DNA from: AWTP1-9 sp035703165
Lineage (GTDB): Bacteria > Bacteroidota > Bacteroidia > Chitinophagales > Chitinophagaceae
NCBI GenBank assembly: GCA_035703165.1
Contig: DASSYR010000025.1
Location: 62,001 to 126,000 of the forward strand
Reading direction: 5' to 3'
Length of the DNA: 64,000 nt
Shown here: piece after piece, positions 17,759 through 26,017 of the stretch
How the letters are laid out: each line of letters opens with the position of its first letter
Position numbering within the stretch: the stretch's first letter is position 1
Notes under the pieces: generated by a model
Told to the model about the DNA's origin: nothing
What the model saw: the letters and a program-made list of their open reading frames with translations, nothing else
The model's database searches: none
Position numbers and translations under genes: made by a program

Positions 17759-18394
17759 CTAGTTAAGGAGTTTGGCTTCTTTAATTAAATCCAAACGAGG
17801 GAATTTTTTTAATAAATGCTCATTGCCTTTAAAATAAACTGAGTCAACAAATGGCAGCGGGTCGTTTCCGTACTCGGAAAAAAGCTGTTTTACCACATCC
17901 ATACCCGTAATTACTTTTCCAAAAGGAACAAAGCCAATTACACCACTAATAGTTAAAGTGTCGTAATGGGTATTATTTTTTAAGTTGATAAAAACAGATG
18001 TCTTCCTGGTACCGGGGCCGCCCCTGGCAAAGCAAATCGTACTGTCTGTGTTAGATGCTTTAACTGGTTCATCGTGCAAATAATGTTTTTGCCAAAAGAT
18101 ATTCTTTGTTTTATCGGGAGATACACCAAATTGTACCAGGTTATTTTTAATAGAACGGAATACAAGGCAATTGTTATAATATCCCGTTTTTACCAGTTGG
18201 TAAAACCTGTCTGCAGCTAAGGGTGCCCAGTTTCTATAAACTTCGATAGTAAAATTACCGGCTGAAGAAATGAATGCGGCTTTAAAAGTATCCGGAGCTT
18301 TTGTTTTCAGCAGCGTTATATCCAGCTTATTTTGGGCAAATAAAGCAGAAGAGAAAAGCAATTCGATAACAAAAGAGAAAAATATTTTGTACAT
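17759..18394 (-). CDS. Exported cyclophilin-type peptidyl-prolyl isomerase
   Basis: A 211-residue protein with an N-terminal signal peptide (MYKIFFSFVIELLFSSALFA). The cyclophilin fold is recognised from FTIEVYRNWAPLAADRFYQL (about 47-66), LVFRSIKNNLVQFGV (replacing the usual FHRVIPNFMIQGGD; Arg and Gln retained), KTSVFINLKNN and VIGFVPFGKVITGMDVV. The departures from consensus around the active site suggest reduced or altered isomerase activity. Periplasmic location is inferred. Confidence 0.85.
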   Translation of the reverse strand: MYKIFFSFVIELLFSSALFAQNKLDITLLKTKAPDTFKAAFISSAGNFTIEVYRNWAPLAADRFYQLVKTGYYNNCLVFRSIKNNLVQFGVSPDKTKNIFWQKHYLHDEPVKASNTDSTICFARGGPGTRKTSVFINLKNNTHYDTLTISGVIGFVPFGKVITGMDVVKQLFSEYGNDPLPFVDSVYFKGNEHLLKKFPRLDLIKEAKLLN

Positions 18395-18450
18395 AGTACA
18401 AATATAATTTTAATCTTTTACTGCTTGTAATGGCAGATTTATTGCAAACA

Positions 18451-18486
18451 AAAAGAGGCTGAAGAATAAACTCCAGCCTCTTTTTT
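18451..18486 (-). terminator. Terminator of the cold-shock gene
   Basis: AAAAGAGGCTGAAG and CTCCAGCCTCTTTT pair with a single mismatch around an AATAAA loop; on the minus strand the stem is followed by TTTTTG. It lies 12 bases after the cold-shock gene's stop. Confidence 0.8.
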
Positions 18487-18497
18487 CAGTTTTTTGT

Positions 18498-18698
18498 TTA
18501 AATCTTTTTAACATTTACGGCATTCAGTCCTTTTTTGCCTTCTTGCAATTCAAACTGAACTTTATCTCCTTCTTTTATTTCATCAATCAAACCACTGGCA
18601 TGGACAAAAGTTTCTTTATTGTCATTGTCATGCTTAATAAAGCCAAATCTTTTTTCAGTGTTGTAAAATTTTACGGTTCCCGTTAATTTGTCACTCAT
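18498..18698 (-). CDS. Cold-shock domain protein
   Basis: A single cold-shock domain of 66 residues that binds single-stranded RNA/DNA. The RNP1-like motif is KRFGFIKHD (16-24; Arg replaces the usual Gly before FGFI) and the RNP2-like motif is ETFVHASGL (29-37). EGDKVQFELQEGKKGLNAVNV closes the barrel. It has its own terminator and a 70-base leader spacer after gcvP on the same strand, so it is probably a separate transcript. Confidence 0.93.
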   Translation of the reverse strand: MSDKLTGTVKFYNTEKRFGFIKHDNDNKETFVHASGLIDEIKEGDKVQFELQEGKKGLNAVNVKKI

Positions 18699-18768
18699 TG
18701 TAGGTTACTTTTAATCCCACAAGATAAGGTTTTTTTTGAGGTTACATAGCTGAAATGTTTAATTTATT

Positions 18769-21648
18769 CTATACTTCCTGTTCAGCATAGCTGCTTACCG
18801 GTTCGCAGGTACAAATTAAGTTCCTATCCCCGTATGTGTTATTTACTCTTGCTACCGAAGGCCAGAACTTATTATGCTTTACATAATCAAGAGGAAAAGC
18901 CGCTGTTTCCCGGGAATAAGTTTTTTTCCAATCATTAGCGGCAATAACAAATTGAGTATGGGGTGCATTTTTTAATACATTATCTTTTTTATCGTATTTG
19001 CCTTCTTCAATCGCTTTTATTTCATTTTTAATTTCGAGCAAAGCATCACAAAAACGGTCAAGCTCTGCTTTATCCTCGCTTTCTGTTGGTTCAATCATAA
19101 TTGTGCCGGGAACAGGAAAACTCATAGTAGGTGCATGAAAACCATAATCCATCAGTCGTTTAGCCACATCCTCGGCTTCTATTTCCGCAGATTTTTTAAA
19201 AGGTCTTAAATCAACGATAAATTCATGAGCACATTGTCCATTATTATTTGTGTATAAAATTTCGAAGTCTTTTGCGAGCCTTGCTCTCATATAATTGGCG
19301 TTCAAAATAGCGTATTCCGTGGCTAGTTTAATTCCTTCTTGTCCTAACATTCTTATGTAAGCGTAGCTGATTAATAAAATGGAAGCGCTTCCGTATGGAG
19401 CCGCTGAAACGGCATGGGTTGCTTTTTGTAAATGTGTATTTGTGTGCCCCGGTAAATATGGCTGCAAATGTTTCTTAACGCATATAGGCCCCATACCCGG
19501 ACCACCACCACCGTGTGGGATAGCAAATGTTTTATGCAAATTCAGATGACATACATCAGCGCCAATTAAACCCGGGGCAGTAAGTCCTACTTGTGCATTC
19601 ATGTTGGCCCCATCCATATATACCTGACCGCCGTATTGATGAATAATATCTGTAATTTCTTTTATTGTTTCTTCATACACGCCATAAGTACTTGGGTAAG
19701 TAATCATAATTCCTGCCAGCTCATTTTGATATTGTGCTGCTTTTGTTTTTAAGTCAAGCATATCAATATAACCGTTTTCCAAAGCTTTTACTACCACCAC
19801 TTTCATTCCGGCCATTACAGCGCTGGCCGGGTTGGTTCCGTGAGCAGAAATTGGAATTAGCATTATATTGCGATGTCCTTCACCGTTAGCTTTATGAAAG
19901 CCGCGAATAGTTAATAAACCGGCATATTCACCCTGGGCACCGCTATTAGGTTGCAAACTGCATGCATCAAGCGCAGTTATTTCGCATAAATAGTCTGAAA
20001 GCTCATCTATAATATGTTGGTATCCTTCTGTTTGCTCTGCCGGTGCAAACGGATGAATTTTACTCCAGTGAGTCCAACTCAAAGGAATCATTTCGGTGGC
20101 AGCATTTAACTTCATGGTACAGCTACCCAGCGAAATCATGGAGGTATTTAGTGATAGGTCTTTATTTTCCAGCATTTTTATATACCGCATCATCTGGGTT
20201 TCGCTGTGGTGTGAATTAAAGTTGGGATGTTCTAAATAGGCAGAGGTTCGGGTTAGTGAAGAAGGAATGTGATTTAGCTCCGCAGCTTCATCAATGGCAA
20301 AAGCCACTGGGTTTGTATCATTTTCAAAACAGTTGATTAAATCAAACAAATCGGAAGGTACTGTCGTTTCGTCAATAGAAATGCCTATCAGGTCGTTGTT
20401 AGAATAACGCAGATTGATTTTTTGCTTTAATGCTTTTTCATAGATGGATTTGGCTTTATTGGTTTTAATGGTTATTGTATCAAAGTAATTCTCAGATACC
20501 AATTTAAACCCTCTTTCTTCTATTGCTTCGGCTACTGTTTGCGTTAGCAGGGCAATCCGTTTGGCAATATTTTTCAAACCCGTTGGGCCATGATATATGG
20601 CATACATGGCAGCCATATTTGCCAATAAGGCTTGTGCTGTGCAAATATTTGAAGTAGCTTTTTCTCTTTTAATATGTTGTTCTCTTGTTTGCAAAGCCAT
20701 TCTTAAGGCACGGTTGCCTTGTGCATCAATGCTTACCCCAATAATTCTTCCGGGAAGGTTTCTTTTAAAATCGTCTTTTGCTGAAAAGAAAGCTGCATGT
20801 GGGCCGCCGAATCCCAAGGGAACACCGAAGCGCTGGGCAGAGCCACAGGCAACGTCGGCGCCTAATTCGCCCGGAGGTGTTAACAAGGTAAGGGCTAACA
20901 AATCGGTTGTCATTACCACAAAACCGCCAACCGCATGAACTTTATTAATAAAATCGCGATAATCTTCAATGGAACCTTTATCGTTAGGATACTGAACCAA
21001 TGCTCCAAAGTAAGAATCATTTATTGCAAAGGACTTATAGCTTCCAAATACCACTTCAATACCGAGGGGTAAAGCTCTTGTAATAAGTACGTCTTTTGTT
21101 TGAGGAAAAGTTTCTTCATCAACAAAAAATTTTGCCCGGCTGATATGGTCTGCATCTTTATTGAGGGTGTTAAAAAACATGGTCATTGCTTCGGCAGCGG
21201 CAGTTGCTTCATCAAGAAGGGATGCATTAGCAATGGGCAAACCGGTTAAATCACTAACCATGGTTTGGAAATTGAGTAAACTTTCTAAGCGGCCTTGTGA
21301 TATTTCCGCCTGGTAAGGTGTGTATTGGGTGTACCAACCGGGATTTTCAAAAATATTTCGGGCAATAACGCTGGGAGTAATCGTGTCGTAATAGCCCTGG
21401 CCAATATAGGTTTTAAAAAGTTTATTTTTTAAACCAATTTCTTTAAGATGCCGGAGATATTCATTTTCGCTTATGGCAGCCGGTATCTTTAAAGATTTTT
21501 GTAAACGAATGGATGTAGGAACAGTTTTATTAACTAATGTTTCTAAAGAAGACTCGCCAATCGTCCTGAGCATTTGCTGCGTATCGTGTTCATTAGGGCC
21601 GATATGTCTTTGTCTAAACTCATTTTGCTGTGCTTCAAAGAAGTTCAT
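18769..21648 (-). CDS. gcvP: Glycine dehydrogenase (decarboxylating), P-protein
   Basis: P-protein of the glycine cleavage system: decarboxylates glycine and passes the aminomethyl group to the lipoyl H-protein. At 959 residues it is the fused single-chain type; the N-terminal half starts RQRHIGPNEHDTQQML and the C-terminal half carries the PLP lysine in CHLNLHKTFAIPHGGGGPG (about 697-715). MDGANMNAQVGLT and the glycine-rich GPHAAFF loop are also conserved. GcvT and GcvH are not in the window. The frame is intact. Confidence 0.97.
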   Translation of the reverse strand: MNFFEAQQNEFRQRHIGPNEHDTQQMLRTIGESSLETLVNKTVPTSIRLQKSLKIPAAISENEYLRHLKEIGLKNKLFKTYIGQGYYDTITPSVIARNIFENPGWYTQYTPYQAEISQGRLESLLNFQTMVSDLTGLPIANASLLDEATAAAEAMTMFFNTLNKDADHISRAKFFVDEETFPQTKDVLITRALPLGIEVVFGSYKSFAINDSYFGALVQYPNDKGSIEDYRDFINKVHAVGGFVVMTTDLLALTLLTPPGELGADVACGSAQRFGVPLGFGGPHAAFFSAKDDFKRNLPGRIIGVSIDAQGNRALRMALQTREQHIKREKATSNICTAQALLANMAAMYAIYHGPTGLKNIAKRIALLTQTVAEAIEERGFKLVSENYFDTITIKTNKAKSIYEKALKQKINLRYSNNDLIGISIDETTVPSDLFDLINCFENDTNPVAFAIDEAAELNHIPSSLTRTSAYLEHPNFNSHHSETQMMRYIKMLENKDLSLNTSMISLGSCTMKLNAATEMIPLSWTHWSKIHPFAPAEQTEGYQHIIDELSDYLCEITALDACSLQPNSGAQGEYAGLLTIRGFHKANGEGHRNIMLIPISAHGTNPASAVMAGMKVVVVKALENGYIDMLDLKTKAAQYQNELAGIMITYPSTYGVYEETIKEITDIIHQYGGQVYMDGANMNAQVGLTAPGLIGADVCHLNLHKTFAIPHGGGGPGMGPICVKKHLQPYLPGHTNTHLQKATHAVSAAPYGSASILLISYAYIRMLGQEGIKLATEYAILNANYMRARLAKDFEILYTNNNGQCAHEFIVDLRPFKKSAEIEAEDVAKRLMDYGFHAPTMSFPVPGTIMIEPTESEDKAELDRFCDALLEIKNEIKAIEEGKYDKKDNVLKNAPHTQFVIAANDWKKTYSRETAAFPLDYVKHNKFWPSVARVNNTYGDRNLICTCEPVSSYAEQEV

Positions 21649-21682
21649 AGATGTGATGGGTTGACCGTTTAAAATAAGTGAG

Positions 21683-21690
21683 CAAATTTA
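21683..21690 (-). promoter_or_regulatory. Candidate -7 element of the gcvP promoter
   Basis: TAAATTTG on the minus strand matches TAnnTTTG, 34 bases upstream of the gcvP ATG. The -33 region holds only a T-run. No glycine riboswitch structure is seen in this short leader. Confidence 0.4.
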
Positions 21691-21852
21691 CGGGAGATGC
21701 TGTATAAAAAAAGGCACATTCGGTATATGGGGAAACAATGTGGTTTATGCCATTCATTCCGGTTAAAAAGAAGGCTTTCTGTATATTGCAAAGTAAATTA
21801 ATACCATGACTAACCATCAATGTCTCAACTGTGCAGGAGCAATTTTTTTAAC

Positions 21853-22008
21853 ATGAGGTATAAATGGGAAATCATAAAAACATGGAGTGTTTATGTAGTA
21901 GCTGGTTTTAGCTGGAGTATATTAACCAGTTTTCTGGCTTTCTGGTACATTACCGGCAGTAATTTCTCAAAGATTGTGGGGAGTATGATTAAAAAACTTT
22001 TTCAGTAA
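21853..22008 (+). CDS. Possible small membrane protein upstream of the YkgJ-type gene
   Basis: A 51-residue frame from the ATG at 21853 (MRYKWEIIKTWSVYVVAGFS) with one hydrophobic segment (about 11-31) and a basic C terminus (MIKKLFQ). It stops two bases before the start of the cysteine-cluster gene, which suggests coupling. No family is recognised. The frame can also be opened at 21820. It may be the tail of a decayed gene: a 16-codon peptide with a CxxC pair is read in another frame from 21806. Confidence 0.4.
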   Translation: MRYKWEIIKTWSVYVVAGFSWSILTSFLAFWYITGSNFSKIVGSMIKKLFQ

Positions 22009-22010
22009 GA

Positions 22011-22496
22011 ATGGATAAAATTTTACATAATTGGGAAAAGAAGAGTGCCGATCACCAGAAACAGTATAAACAAATGCTGCAAAGGGCTGATAAAAACAAG
22101 GTGTTAAAACTGCTGCCGGCTTTGCATGAAGAAGCTTTTGAAAAAATTGATTGCCTGCAATGTGCCAACTGTTGCAAAAATTATTCGCCCCGATTTAAAA
22201 CTCCTGATATAAAAAGAGTTTCCAGGCATCTTAAAATGAAAGAAAGCGAGTTTATCGAAACTTATCTAACATTAGATGAGGATGGCGATTATGTAGTGAA
22301 TGCTAAACCATGTCCCTTTCTGGGAGAGAATAATTACTGCGCTATTTACGAAATCCGACCTTCTGATTGCATACGTTTTCCTTACACCAATGAGGATGTA
22401 ATTATAAAGCGCCAGGCATTAACGCTAAAAAATTCCACTTTTTGCCCCATTACGTTTTATGTACTGGAAAAACTTATGCAGGCTATTGCGAAGTAA
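22011..22496 (+). CDS. YkgJ-family cysteine cluster protein
   Basis: A 161-residue protein with the UPF0153/YkgJ zinc- or iron-binding pattern: CLQCANCC (about 45-52), then PCPFLGENNYCAIYEIRPSDC (about 100-120, split here by conserved Pro and Tyr) and a final CPI (about 145). Such cysteine clusters probably bind a metal or Fe-S centre; the biochemical role is unknown. Its 3' end overlaps the convergent metallo-hydrolase gene by 14 bases. Confidence 0.82.
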   Translation: MDKILHNWEKKSADHQKQYKQMLQRADKNKVLKLLPALHEEAFEKIDCLQCANCCKNYSPRFKTPDIKRVSRHLKMKESEFIETYLTLDEDGDYVVNAKPCPFLGENNYCAIYEIRPSDCIRFPYTNEDVIIKRQALTLKNSTFCPITFYVLEKLMQAIAK

Positions 22497-23379
22497 TTTC
22501 TTCATAAGCGGCGCTCAGGGGGCTGTCAATTCCATTACCCTTCCAATCAGGTGCTCCGGGGATAGCTGTGGCTTTTAATATTTCTTCCTTTGGTTTACCT
22601 GCCTTTATTTCACTTTCTACAAACTGTAAAACTTTACCAAGATAATCGCCGAAAGATTTCAGGTCATCAGCAGTTCCCACGATATCATAACCGGTTCCTG
22701 AGTGCCCGTATATATACTTTGTTTTATTGTCAAACGTATTTGTTGCCTTATTTAAAATTTCAATCCAGTTTTTGACGCTTGCGCCAGCGCTTTTATCAAT
22801 AAAGGGGTGGCGATGATTAAAAACCAAATCGCCCATGTGTACAATATTGGCGTGTTGAAAATGTACTAAGCTATCGCCATTGGTATGACCGGGACCAAAA
22901 TAATGAAGGCAGATTTTTTCTTTTCCAATGCTTTGGCACCAGGTATTTGTATATGTTAAATCCGGGTATAATTGTTTGTCTTCCGTTTTTCTATTTTTTG
23001 CGGCTTTTTCCTGGTTGATTTTTGAATTTGCGTGTGCTAAAACATGTTTAACTAACCCCTTAAAGGCGATATTGCCACTGGTGTGATCGCCATGATGATG
23101 TGTGTTTATTAAAACTTCAAAAGGCTTGTCGCTTTTCTTTTTTAACTCTTCAATTAAATGAGGAGCCGTATCGGGAAACTGGGCATCCACTACAGCTATT
23201 CCTTTTTTAGTAAGCAAAAAAGCAATGGTACCACCTTTTTCGTTAAAGATGCCAATACTGTCTGTAAGCATTTTAATGTTCCAGGGGTTATCTAAAAAAG
23301 AGGCTAAAATTTTATGTTGAGCCAGCGTTAAAGCCCCCATTGTAAGTGTTGCGGATTGTAAAAATTTTCTTCTTTCCAT
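22483..23379 (-). CDS. Exported MBL-fold metallo-hydrolase
   Basis: A 298-residue metallo-beta-lactamase-fold hydrolase. The signature THHHGDHTSGN puts the zinc ligands at His94, His96, Asp98 and His99; further ligands follow in GPGHTNGDS and MGDLVFN, and the C-terminal YGHSGTGYD supplies the last His. The N terminus MERRKFLQSATLTMGALTLA is a Tat-like signal (RRKFLQS), suggesting export in folded form. It resembles the subclass B1-like hydrolases, but substrate cannot be assigned; beta-lactamase activity should not be assumed. Confidence 0.85.
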   Translation of the reverse strand: MERRKFLQSATLTMGALTLAQHKILASFLDNPWNIKMLTDSIGIFNEKGGTIAFLLTKKGIAVVDAQFPDTAPHLIEELKKKSDKPFEVLINTHHHGDHTSGNIAFKGLVKHVLAHANSKINQEKAAKNRKTEDKQLYPDLTYTNTWCQSIGKEKICLHYFGPGHTNGDSLVHFQHANIVHMGDLVFNHRHPFIDKSAGASVKNWIEILNKATNTFDNKTKYIYGHSGTGYDIVGTADDLKSFGDYLGKVLQFVESEIKAGKPKEEILKATAIPGAPDWKGNGIDSPLSAAYEEITSQ

Positions 23380-23405
23380 GTATAAATGTTTTTTTTAAAG
23401 AATAT

Positions 23406-24653
23406 TTAATATTCGAATTTACGAAGATTGGGTGCTTTAAACCACGTAATTATTACCACAAGCAAAGTCATACAGCCCCCAAAAATTACAGAGGGTACTG
23501 TGCCCATTATCCTGGCCATAAAACCGCTTTCAAATTGACCAAGCTCGTTTGATGAATTGATGAACATGGAGTTTACGGAAGAAACCCTGCCTCTCATTTT
23601 ATCTGGTGTTGTAAGTTGTAAAACGGTTCCTCTGACGATGACACTAATTCCATCCAGCATTCCTGCCAACAATAAGGCAAAAAACGAAAGCCAGTAGAAC
23701 CTGGATAATCCAAAAATGATGATGCAGATACCAAAGCCGGCAACTGCGATAAAGAGTTTTTTGCCTTGTTTCTTTTTCATGGGGAGTAAGGTGATGGTAA
23801 CAATGGTAATGACCGAACCAATATCAATAGCTGCATTTAGCCAACCAAAACCAATTGGCCCGACTTTTAAGATTTTTTCTGCAAATTCAGGTATTAATGC
23901 TACCGCCCCTCCAAATAATACAGCAAACAAATCGAGGGAGATGGCGCCTAATAAAATTTTATTTGTTTCCACAAATTTTAATCCTTCTTTTACACTTTCC
24001 CATGCGCCTAAATCCGTTGTATTTGCAATTACAGGTTTTGCCGAAATATTGGATAGTATAAAAGTAGCTAATAAGATATAAGCAGTAATAATATAGAAAG
24101 TAGTGTTTACACCGAACCATGCAATAAAGAAGCCAGCTGAAGCATGACCCAGGATTGAAGCTGTCAGCCATGTGGAAGAACTAATGTTGGCTGCAAAAGG
24201 TAATAAATGACGTGGAACCAACTGCGATATGATAGCATTAGTGGTAGGGCCTACAAATGCTCTTATAATACCCGTAAAAAAAATAACGGTATAGAAGGAA
24301 TACTCTAATAGCTTTTTGCCAAACTGTTTTTCTATAGATGGTGATGTTACTATTACGAGTATAATTGCACACAGCATATAACAAAACAAGCCTCGTATCA
24401 TGATTTTTCTTTTGTCGGATTTATCAATTACATGCCCGGCGTATAGCGCTAAGGAAAAAACGGGGATAAATTCCGATAACCCCACAATGCCAATGGAAAA
24501 AGAACTTTTGGTTAGTTGAAAAAGTTGGTACGCAACTACAGTGCCCACCATTCGTAAGGCCATTATATAAAAAAAGCGGGAAAAGATGAATAAGCGGTAT
24601 TCATTTTCGTGAAGTGGAGATAAACTTTGCGGTAGGTTGAGTTTTGTTTTCAT
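23406..24653 (-). CDS. MFS transporter, EntS/MFS_3-like
   Basis: A 415-residue membrane carrier with about eleven to twelve hydrophobic segments. Features of the enterobactin-exporter-like branch are ALYAGHVIDKSDKRKIMIRG (loop 2-3), the Arg/Pro-rich SQLVPRHLLPFAANISSSTW (helix 4-5), and TTPDKMRGRVSSVNSMFINSSNELGQ (helix 10-11 loop). No siderophore genes are nearby, so the substrate is unknown. It lies 26 bases upstream of the metallo-hydrolase gene on the same strand and may be cotranscribed with it. Confidence 0.85.
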   Translation of the reverse strand: MKTKLNLPQSLSPLHENEYRLFIFSRFFYIMALRMVGTVVAYQLFQLTKSSFSIGIVGLSEFIPVFSLALYAGHVIDKSDKRKIMIRGLFCYMLCAIILVIVTSPSIEKQFGKKLLEYSFYTVIFFTGIIRAFVGPTTNAIISQLVPRHLLPFAANISSSTWLTASILGHASAGFFIAWFGVNTTFYIITAYILLATFILSNISAKPVIANTTDLGAWESVKEGLKFVETNKILLGAISLDLFAVLFGGAVALIPEFAEKILKVGPIGFGWLNAAIDIGSVITIVTITLLPMKKKQGKKLFIAVAGFGICIIIFGLSRFYWLSFFALLLAGMLDGISVIVRGTVLQLTTPDKMRGRVSSVNSMFINSSNELGQFESGFMARIMGTVPSVIFGGCMTLLVVIITWFKAPNLRKFEY

Positions 24654-24702
24654 GCAACAGGAAACAAATCTATGAACTTAAATTATTGCTATTGTTTTGG
24701 AT

Positions 24703-25335
24703 TTATGGTAGCGTAAGGTAATATTGCCCGGTTTCGTATTCTTTATCTAAGGCATCGGTAATAACTTTAAGATGCGCCTCATTACCCAGAAAATCTGCAT
24801 TGCTGGCATCCACAAACAGTGTTTTTATATTATGTTGCTTAATGTAATGGGTATATGTTTGTTGAATATTAAACAGATATTCGTCTGGTATATTTTGTTC
24901 ATAAGATCGGTTGCGTTTTCTTATGTTTTCTTGTAAGCGGGACACCGGTGCATGCAAATAAATTAAAATATCCGGATGTAATAATTGCTGATGGATAATG
25001 TCGAAAAGACGCTGGTATAAACGAAATTCTTCTTCAGACAAATTTACTTTGGCAAATAACAAGCATTTGGTAAAAAGATAATCGGATACGGTTACTTGCT
25101 GGAATAATTCTTTGGTATGAACAAGATCTTTTAACTGTTTATATCGTTCGGCCATGAAAAAAAGTTCGAGGGGAAAAGCATATTGGGCCGGATTTTCGTA
25201 AAACTTAGACAAAAAAGGGTTATCTGCAAATTGTTCCAGTATCAATCTTGCATTGTAGTGCTTGGATAATAAATGTGCCAGGGTTGTTTTACCTGCGCCA
25301 ATATTTCCCTCTATTGTAATAAAATGATAATCCAT
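24703..25335 (-). CDS. Deoxynucleoside kinase
   Basis: A 210-residue dNK-family kinase (dGK/dAK/dCK type) that phosphorylates deoxynucleosides for salvage. The P-loop is IEGNIGAGKTTLA (8-20). LEQFADNPFLSKFY (about 35-48) and LELFFMAERYKQL (about 58-70) form the substrate pocket; the DYLFTKCLLFAK and LID segment RKRNRSYEQNIPDEYL (about 143-158) are also conserved. Preference among deoxyadenosine, deoxyguanosine and deoxycytidine cannot be told. It lies 96 bases downstream of folK on the same strand. Confidence 0.88.
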   Translation of the reverse strand: MDYHFITIEGNIGAGKTTLAHLLSKHYNARLILEQFADNPFLSKFYENPAQYAFPLELFFMAERYKQLKDLVHTKELFQQVTVSDYLFTKCLLFAKVNLSEEEFRLYQRLFDIIHQQLLHPDILIYLHAPVSRLQENIRKRNRSYEQNIPDEYLFNIQQTYTHYIKQHNIKTLFVDASNADFLGNEAHLKVITDALDKEYETGQYYLTLP

Positions 25336-25431
25336 TTATAAATAGCTGCTGTTGCATGCTTTAAACAAAATAAAGCAATGAATGTCAAATAATAATTTTG
25401 TTTTGTTAGTTGTGGAAAAAAAGCCTTGCAA

Positions 25432-25917
25432 TCAGTATAACTTTTTTACTTCCAGTTTGTCTTTACAATTTAGCAAAAGCTGGTTAATCGTTTTATTTAG
25501 AACAGGATGCTTAAATTGGGGCATCAGTTCATTAAGGGGTATTAATACAAATCGCCTGTTTTGTATTTGGGGATGGGGTACGGCAAGTTCAGGTTGGTTA
25601 TAAATTTCTTTATCGTAAAACAAAATATCAATGTCAATTAATCTGGGAGCATTTTTTATTTTATGCCTTTTTCGCCCCATATCTTTTTCAATAGAAAGAA
25701 TTTGTTTCATTACTTCAATAGCCGTTTTTTTTGTTTCTACTACCAGTACCTGGTTTAAAAAGTCGGGCTGATGAGTATTACCCCAGGCAGCTGTTTCATA
25801 TAATGCGGATATTCGTAAAATTTTGCCTGTTTTTTTCTCAATATTTTTTCTGGCTGCAGCAAAATTGCGCTGCCTGTTGCCTATATTCCCCCCAATTATT
25901 AAAATTAGCTTTGCCAT
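25432..25917 (-). CDS. folK: 2-amino-4-hydroxy-6-hydroxymethyldihydropteridine pyrophosphokinase
   Basis: Folate synthesis: transfers pyrophosphate from ATP to hydroxymethyl-dihydropterin. From Met10 of the longest frame the enzyme has 161 residues, starting MAKLILIIGGNIGNRQ, the expected N terminus. LYETAAWGNTHQPDFLNQVL (about 43-62), the ATP loop KDMGRKRHKIKNAPRLIDID (about 86-105) and VPHPQIQNRRFVLIPL (about 120-135) are conserved. No folP or folB is adjacent. Confidence 0.94.
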   Translation of the reverse strand: MAKLILIIGGNIGNRQRNFAAARKNIEKKTGKILRISALYETAAWGNTHQPDFLNQVLVVETKKTAIEVMKQILSIEKDMGRKRHKIKNAPRLIDIDILFYDKEIYNQPELAVPHPQIQNRRFVLIPLNELMPQFKHPVLNKTINQLLLNCKDKLEVKKLY

Positions 25918-26017
25918 AATTGTTAATCGGATAGCAAGATGCATAAAAATTTTCTTAGTGGAATATTTGTTTTTATAACAAGCGAATTACTAATAGATTT
26001 GCTTTTTATTTACGTTT

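Noticed and set aside
20597..20938. 113-residue plus-strand frame inside gcvP
   Set aside because: It is antisense to a highly conserved part of the P-protein and has no ribosome site or known family.
21649..21819. Glycine riboswitch upstream of gcvP
   Set aside because: The spacer is too short, and the probable transcript leader is only about 25-30 bases with none of the conserved tandem aptamer elements.
22483..23379. Beta-lactamase resistance gene
   Set aside because: The MBL motif is present but the fold is used by many hydrolases; nothing in the sequence is specific for beta-lactamases.
23716..24081. 121-residue plus-strand frame inside the MFS gene
   Set aside because: It is antisense to the conserved MFS carrier and rich in residues expected from the complement of hydrophobic codons; no start signal.
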